Assembly (NCBI GenBank): GCA_045546135.1
Contig: JAZQCD010000005.1
Span: 1 to 37,551, forward strand
Direction of reading: 5' to 3'
DNA: 37,551 bases
Source: RUG13409 sp045546135
GTDB lineage: Bacteria; Bacillota; Clostridia; Peptostreptococcales; Anaerovoracaceae
Positions 33,132-37,551 of the stretch are shown piece by piece (the stretch's first letter is position 1; each line of letters begins with the position of its first letter). Position numbers and translations under genes: made by a program. The notes under the pieces were generated by a model. It was not told the DNA's origin. It did not search any database and saw only the letters and a list, made by a program, of their open reading frames with translations.

Positions 33132-35129
33132 ATGAATTTTTGGTATTACGTTGCCCCGTCAATAGGCATCGTAGCACTTGTAGTTGCAGCGGTCCTTGCA
33201 TCATGGATCAGCAAGCAAAGCACAGGAAATGAGAGAATGACAGAGCTGGCAGGCTTCATTCACGAAGGCGCCATGGCATTCCTCAAAAGAGAGTACAGGA
33301 CGATGATCATCGTTGTCGCCATCCTTACTGTAGTACTCGGATTCGGTATCAGCTGGGTAACAGCAGGTCTGTATGTATTCGGAGCCGTCTTCTCCGTACT
33401 TGCGGGATTCTTCGGTATGCAGGTAGCAACAAGAGGTAATGTGCGTACAACAAATGCTGCTAAAGAAGGCGGAATGAAAGCCGCTCTTAAAGTAGCATTC
33501 AGATCAGGCGCAGTCATGGGACTTTGCGTAGTAGGCCTTGGACTTTTAGGAGTAGGTCTTACAGTAGCTGTCCTTCCTAACAAGCTTGCAGGTGAGTGCC
33601 TCATGGGATTCTCCCTTGGCGCATCATCCATGGCTCTTTTCGGAAGAGTCGGCGGCGGTATCTATACCAAGGCAGCTGACGTAGGAGCAGACCTTGTAGG
33701 AAAGGTCGAAGCAGGCATCCCTGAAGACGACCCCAGAAACCCGGCAGTTATCGCAGACAACGTTGGAGATAACGTTGGAGATATCGCAGGAATGGGTTCT
33801 GACCTCTTTGAATCCTATGTAGGTTCCATTATATCCGCCATCACTTTGGCACTTGTAGGATCCTTTGCATATAACGCAGAGAGCGGAGTTCTTTTCCCGC
33901 TCATCGTTTCTGCAGCAGGTATCCTTGCATCCCTTGTCGGTATCGTATCCGTAAAGGGCGACGAGAATTCAGATCCGGCCAAGGCTCTTGACCTTGGAAC
34001 ATATCTTGCAGCAGCAGTATCAGCTGTAGTTTCTGTATTCCTTTCAAAGAGCTTCTTTGGAGATTACAAGTGCGCTGTAGCTATCATAGCAGGACTTGTC
34101 GTAGGTACTGCCATAGGCAAGATCACGGAAATATATACATCAGCTGATTACAAGAGTGTACAGGGCATTGCAGAAGCTTCTCAGACAGGAGCAGGAACCA
34201 CCATCATTTCAGGTCTTGGTGTAGGAATGCTCTCAACAGTATGGCCTATCCTTCTCATAGGAGTCGGCATCCTTGCTGCTTACATGGTAGCAGGACTTTA
34301 CGGTATCGCTCTTTCAGCAGTAGGAATGCTCTCAACAGCAGGTATGACCATTGCAGTCGATGCATACGGTCCTGTTGCTGACAACGCAGGAGGCATCGCA
34401 GAGATGTCAGGACTTCCTGAAGAAGTTCGTAACATCACAGACAAGCTCGACTCTGTAGGAAATACTACAGCAGCCATAGGCAAGGGATTTGCTATAGGCT
34501 CTGCAGCGCTTACAGCACTTGCTCTCTTCTCATCTTATGCAGACGCTGCTCATATCACAGAGCCTGTAAACCTTCTTGACCCGAAGGTCATCGTAGGTAT
34601 GCTTGTAGGAGCTATGCTCCCATTCATGTTCTCTGCATTTACTATGAATGCAGTATCAAGAGCTGCAAACCACATGATCGAGGAAGTTCGCCGTCAGTTC
34701 CATGCTGATCCGGGAATCATGGAAGGAACATCAAAGCCTGACTATGCACGCTGCGTAGATATATCCACAAAGGCTTCTCTTAAGGAGATGATAGTACCGG
34801 CCATCATGGCAGTCATCGCTCCTATAGCAGTCGGTATAGTCCTTGGTAAATATGCACTCGGCGGAATGATAGGCGGATCCCTCACAGCAGGCGTTCTCCT
34901 TGCTATCATGATGTCTAATGCAGGCGGTGCATGGGACAATGCAAAGAAGTACATCGAAGGCGGAAACTTCGGCGGAAAGGGTTCCGAAGCTCACAAGGCA
35001 GCAGTCGTAGGAGATACAGTAGGAGATCCTTTCAAGGATACATCCGGTCCGTCCCTGAATATCCTTATCAAACTCATGACAGTTGTATCACTTGTATTTG
35101 CATCTTGGTTCGGAGCAGGACTCATTTAG
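33132..35129 (+). CDS. hppA: Membrane-bound ion-pumping pyrophosphatase, K+-dependent type
   Basis: This enzyme couples pyrophosphate hydrolysis to H+ or Na+ export. The 665-residue, highly hydrophobic protein (about 16 helices) contains the PPi-binding motif DNVGDNVGD beginning at D209 and the preceding GADLVGKVE segment. In GNTTAAIGKG, A447 and G450 occupy the two positions known to separate the subfamilies: Ala/Gly marks K+-dependent enzymes, Lys/Thr K+-independent ones. Whether Na+ or H+ is pumped was not decided. An AAGGAGG site lies just upstream of the ATG. It follows secG by 29 bases and ends at a strong terminator. Confidence 0.95.
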   Translation: MNFWYYVAPSIGIVALVVAAVLASWISKQSTGNERMTELAGFIHEGAMAFLKREYRTMIIVVAILTVVLGFGISWVTAGLYVFGAVFSVLAGFFGMQVATRGNVRTTNAAKEGGMKAALKVAFRSGAVMGLCVVGLGLLGVGLTVAVLPNKLAGECLMGFSLGASSMALFGRVGGGIYTKAADVGADLVGKVEAGIPEDDPRNPAVIADNVGDNVGDIAGMGSDLFESYVGSIISAITLALVGSFAYNAESGVLFPLIVSAAGILASLVGIVSVKGDENSDPAKALDLGTYLAAAVSAVVSVFLSKSFFGDYKCAVAIIAGLVVGTAIGKITEIYTSADYKSVQGIAEASQTGAGTTIISGLGVGMLSTVWPILLIGVGILAAYMVAGLYGIALSAVGMLSTAGMTIAVDAYGPVADNAGGIAEMSGLPEEVRNITDKLDSVGNTTAAIGKGFAIGSAALTALALFSSYADAAHITEPVNLLDPKVIVGMLVGAMLPFMFSAFTMNAVSRAANHMIEEVRRQFHADPGIMEGTSKPDYARCVDISTKASLKEMIVPAIMAVIAPIAVGIVLGKYALGGMIGGSLTAGVLLAIMMSNAGGAWDNAKKYIEGGNFGGKGSEAHKAAVVGDTVGDPFKDTSGPSLNILIKLMTVVSLVFASWFGAGLI

Positions 35130-35160
35130 TTTCAAACAGAATTTGATATCTGTTCTGCAG

Positions 35161-35191
35161 GCACGCGTTTTGAAAAAACGCGTGCTTTTTT
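35161..35191 (+). terminator. Terminator of hppA
   Basis: GCACGCGTTTT (35161-35171) pairs perfectly with AAAACGCGTGC (35175-35185) around GAA, followed by six T residues. Confidence 0.92.
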
Positions 35192-35248
35192 GGTGGAAAA
35201 AAGAAGTACAAATGTATATAAATTTCTGGGAATTAATAAAAGTGTTAC

Positions 35249-35277
35249 TTGATGAAACAGGTATCCATCTGTATAAT
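35249..35277 (+). promoter_or_regulatory. Sigma-A-type promoter of the aldehyde oxidoreductase gene
   Basis: TTGATG (35249-35254) and TATAAT (35272-35277) are 17 bases apart, 42 bases before the TTG start. No molybdenum-cofactor riboswitch was recognised in the 128 bases between the hppA terminator and the gene. Confidence 0.7.
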
Positions 35278-35319
35278 ACTAGTGGTTGATTTTTATTCTA
35301 AATATTTAGGAGGATTATT

Positions 35320-37551
35320 TTGGAACATCGTTTTAAAAAACAGTGGCTCAATATCAACGGAGCCGACAGAATGGTCGTATATGACTATGAAAACGATTCT
35401 CTCGCTGATGTACTGAGAAGAATTGGTCTTACAGGTACAAAGATCGGCTGCGGGATCGGCGTATGCGGCGCATGTTCTGTTATCTTCAACGGTGAAGTTA
35501 TCAGAAGCTGCACCAAGAAGATGAAGAAGGTCGAAGATTTCGATCAGATCGTTACCATTGAAGGCGTAGGAACAGCTATGCATCTTCACCCGCTTCAGAA
35601 AGCATTCCTTAAATACGGCGGACTTCAGTGCGGTATATGCACCCCTGGATTCATCGTATCCTCTTACGGACTCCTTTCTGAAAATCCTGATCCATCAAGA
35701 GAAGAAGTTCGTCAGTGGTTCCACGATCACAAGAACTATTGCCGCTGCACAGGCTACAAGCAGATCGTAGACGCTGTTATGGCAGCTGCTGCAGTAATGC
35801 GTGGTGATGCAGATGAATCAACACTCGAATTCGATGTTGAAAAGGAAAACAACGGCAGATATTACAACTCCAAGATGCCAAGACCGTCAGGACTTGGAAA
35901 GGTTACAGGAACTCTCGACTACGGCGAAGACGAAAGTCTCAAGATGCCTCCGGGGCTCCTCCATGCAGCTATCGTTCAGCCAAGACAGACAAGACATGCA
36001 AACATCCTTGCTATCCACACTGAGGAAGCAGAAAAGATGCCGGGCGTTGTCAAGGTCATCACAGGCGACACAGTAAGAAACGAACTGGGCGGATCCAACA
36101 TGATCGACCAGTATTCACCGAGCAGCGCAGTAAAAGCTCCTTCCAGAGAGATACTCTGCACAAAGAAGATCAAGAGATACGGCGACGTTATCGCTTTAGT
36201 AGTTGCAGATACAAGAGAACATGCAAGAGCAGCAGCAAAGAAAGTCACCATGGACTTCGAACAGCTGCCTGAACTTACAGCAAAGGCTGCAGCACTTCAT
36301 CCGGATGCACCGTCAGTACAGACAGGTTATCCAAATGCTTATGTTGAAAGAGGAACCATCAGAGGTGAAGATCCTGATCAGATCCTTGCAACATCAACAA
36401 AGGTAGAAGGACGCTTCCATGTACAGCATCAGCCACATCTTTCCATCGAAGGTGATGCTCTCATCGCATACGAAGATGAAGACGGAAATCTCGCAATCCA
36501 GTGCAAGTCTCAGTCCATTTACGGAAACCATGCGCTCCTTGGCAAGACCATAGGACTTCCTGATGACAAGATCAGAGTTCTCCAGCACGGAGCAGTAGGC
36601 GCATCCTTCGGATGGTCCTGCGACTATACAGATCAGGCTTTGGTAGCAATGTGCGCAAGAGCAGTCGATGCTCCTGTATCCCTCGTTATGTCTTGGGAAG
36701 AGCACAGCCACTATGCAGGAAAGAGAACAGCTGCAACTATCAACGCAGAGATGTCCTGCGATGAGAACGGAATCATCAACGGACTCAGATATGATATAGC
36801 AGGCGACCACGGCGCATATGTTGAGTTCTCCGATAACATGAACTACAACAGAGTCGGTACTCCTTACTATATCCCGAACATCCGCGGAGTATTCCATATG
36901 TATTCCTCTAACAATAACCACTGCACAGCATGGAGAGGATTCGGAATGCCTCAGGTCAACACCTTCACAGAACAGCTCATGGATATGCTTGCAGAAAAAG
37001 CAGGAATGGATCCGTTCGACTTCAGATACAAGAACATCATGAGAGGCGAGCAGACATCCGTAAACGGCGCTATCTTCTACAATGCACACATGATGGAAAA
37101 GATCATGGACGCAGGAAAGCCGTACTATGAAGAACTGAAGGCAACTGTACACAAGCTCGACACAGACACAGTAAAGCACGGCGTAGGTATCTCCCTTGCA
37201 ACATTCTTCCCGACAATGGGTACATGGGACAAGGCATCTGCTTCTGTTGAGATCAGAAAAGACAACTGCTTCTATGTCCACAACACATATCATGAAATGG
37301 GACAGGGCGGAGACATCTGCAACATGATCACCATGCTCGAGACTTTCAAGGAATACAACATTCCGCCTGAAAGGATCCACATCGACATCAATGACTCCAA
37401 GAACAGCCCAGACTCCGGTATTTCCGCACAGTCAAGATCCTTCGTTATGAACTGCGGCGCTATCAATGAGGCTGCAAAGCTCCTCATCGCTGCAATGAAG
37501 AAGGAAGACGGCACACTCAGAACATATGATGAGATGGTCGCAGAAGGCAAG
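35320..37551 (+). CDS. mop: Molybdenum aldehyde oxidoreductase (xanthine dehydrogenase family), 3'-truncated by the window edge
   Basis: The frame is open from TTG 35320 to the last base (744 codons, no stop). AGGAGG (35308-35313) lies six bases before the TTG, and no ATG stands near. Residues 1-80 form a plant-type [2Fe-2S] domain with C44, C49, C52 and C64. Residues 90-155 form the helical [2Fe-2S] domain with C104, C107, C141 and C143 (QCGICTPGF and YCRCTGYK). The molybdopterin region begins near 185 (SKMPRPSGLGKVTGTLDYG). The single-chain order without a FAD domain, and close similarity along the whole length to the Desulfovibrio Mop enzyme (about 907 residues), indicate aldehyde oxidation to carboxylate. 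The active-site glutamate lies beyond the window. A related hydroxylase with another substrate remains possible. Confidence 0.93.
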   Translation, partial: MEHRFKKQWLNINGADRMVVYDYENDSLADVLRRIGLTGTKIGCGIGVCGACSVIFNGEVIRSCTKKMKKVEDFDQIVTIEGVGTAMHLHPLQKAFLKYGGLQCGICTPGFIVSSYGLLSENPDPSREEVRQWFHDHKNYCRCTGYKQIVDAVMAAAAVMRGDADESTLEFDVEKENNGRYYNSKMPRPSGLGKVTGTLDYGEDESLKMPPGLLHAAIVQPRQTRHANILAIHTEEAEKMPGVVKVITGDTVRNELGGSNMIDQYSPSSAVKAPSREILCTKKIKRYGDVIALVVADTREHARAAAKKVTMDFEQLPELTAKAAALHPDAPSVQTGYPNAYVERGTIRGEDPDQILATSTKVEGRFHVQHQPHLSIEGDALIAYEDEDGNLAIQCKSQSIYGNHALLGKTIGLPDDKIRVLQHGAVGASFGWSCDYTDQALVAMCARAVDAPVSLVMSWEEHSHYAGKRTAATINAEMSCDENGIINGLRYDIAGDHGAYVEFSDNMNYNRVGTPYYIPNIRGVFHMYSSNNNHCTAWRGFGMPQVNTFTEQLMDMLAEKAGMDPFDFRYKNIMRGEQTSVNGAIFYNAHMMEKIMDAGKPYYEELKATVHKLDTDTVKHGVGISLATFFPTMGTWDKASASVEIRKDNCFYVHNTYHEMGQGGDICNMITMLETFKEYNIPPERIHIDINDSKNSPDSGISAQSRSFVMNCGAINEAAKLLIAAMKKEDGTLRTYDEMVAEGK

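Noticed and set aside
35192..35319. Molybdenum-cofactor riboswitch before the aldehyde oxidoreductase
   Set aside because: The stretch is short and A/T-rich and shows only a promoter and a ribosome site, without the multi-stem structure of that riboswitch.
36394..37380. 328-codon open frame on the minus strand
   Set aside because: It lies opposite the aldehyde oxidoreductase frame, whose cofactor cysteines and family-wide similarity show it to be the real gene.
1..37551. CRISPR arrays, insertion sequences, prophage genes, tRNA or rRNA genes
   Set aside because: No regularly spaced repeats, transposase or integrase motifs, phage structural genes, cloverleaf folds or rRNA segments were noticed on either strand.

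Overview
The window looks like a chromosomal segment of a Gram-positive anaerobe of the Bacillota, most likely class Clostridia. The signs are strong purine-rich Shine-Dalgarno sites, sigma-A-type promoters with GTATAAT -10 boxes, U-tailed hairpin terminators, an rplM-rpsI operon with a structured leader, a YdjGHI-type envelope cassette, a membrane pyrophosphatase and a molybdenum aldehyde oxidoreductase. Ile ATA and Arg AGA/AGG codons are common throughout. The genus cannot be fixed from sequence alone. All genes that can be supported lie on the + strand. No tRNA, rRNA, CRISPR array, insertion sequence or prophage was seen.

Layout. (1) 1-8820: an alpha-glucan locus with the 3' part of a type I pullulanase, a small membrane protein, and an ABC importer operon (an unusually long MalK-type ATPase, an RDD-like membrane protein, a lipoprotein binding protein, and MalF- and MalG-type permeases). 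(2) 8819-11984: a secreted, C-terminally membrane-anchored 980-residue surface protein with an Ig-like and a beta-helix-like region. (3) 11934-13066: rplM-rpsI with a leader and a promoter nested in a hairpin. (4) 13131-16829: a heterodimeric ABC exporter with one degenerate ATP site. (5) 16839-20445: galE, asnS, a rod-shaped RNA that folds like 6S RNA, and an EamA transporter. (6) 20477-23104: a VOC-family protein and an EF-G-like GTPase. (7) 23185-26481: zinc-ribbon, TPM and SPFH/SHOCT genes resembling B. subtilis ydjG-ydjH-ydjI. (8) 26507-30773: radA, a two-component system and nth. (9) 30805-35191: pgk-tpiA, secG and a K+-dependent-type membrane pyrophosphatase. (10) 35249-end: an aldehyde oxidoreductase gene (mop type) that runs off the right edge.

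How the parts fit. Regions 1 and 2 fit capture, debranching and import of starch- or glycogen-derived oligosaccharides. The products could feed glycolysis (pgk, tpiA), and the pyrophosphatase can recover energy from PPi as an ion gradient. The remainder is housekeeping: translation, DNA repair, secretion and envelope stress.

The most notable points are the 6S-like RNA between asnS and eamA, the MalK-type ATPase with an apparently duplicated C-terminal domain, several promoters that overlap inverted repeats, a YdjGHI-like cassette with no pspA beside it, and a galE that ends early. Functions are inferred from motifs and context; no database search was possible.
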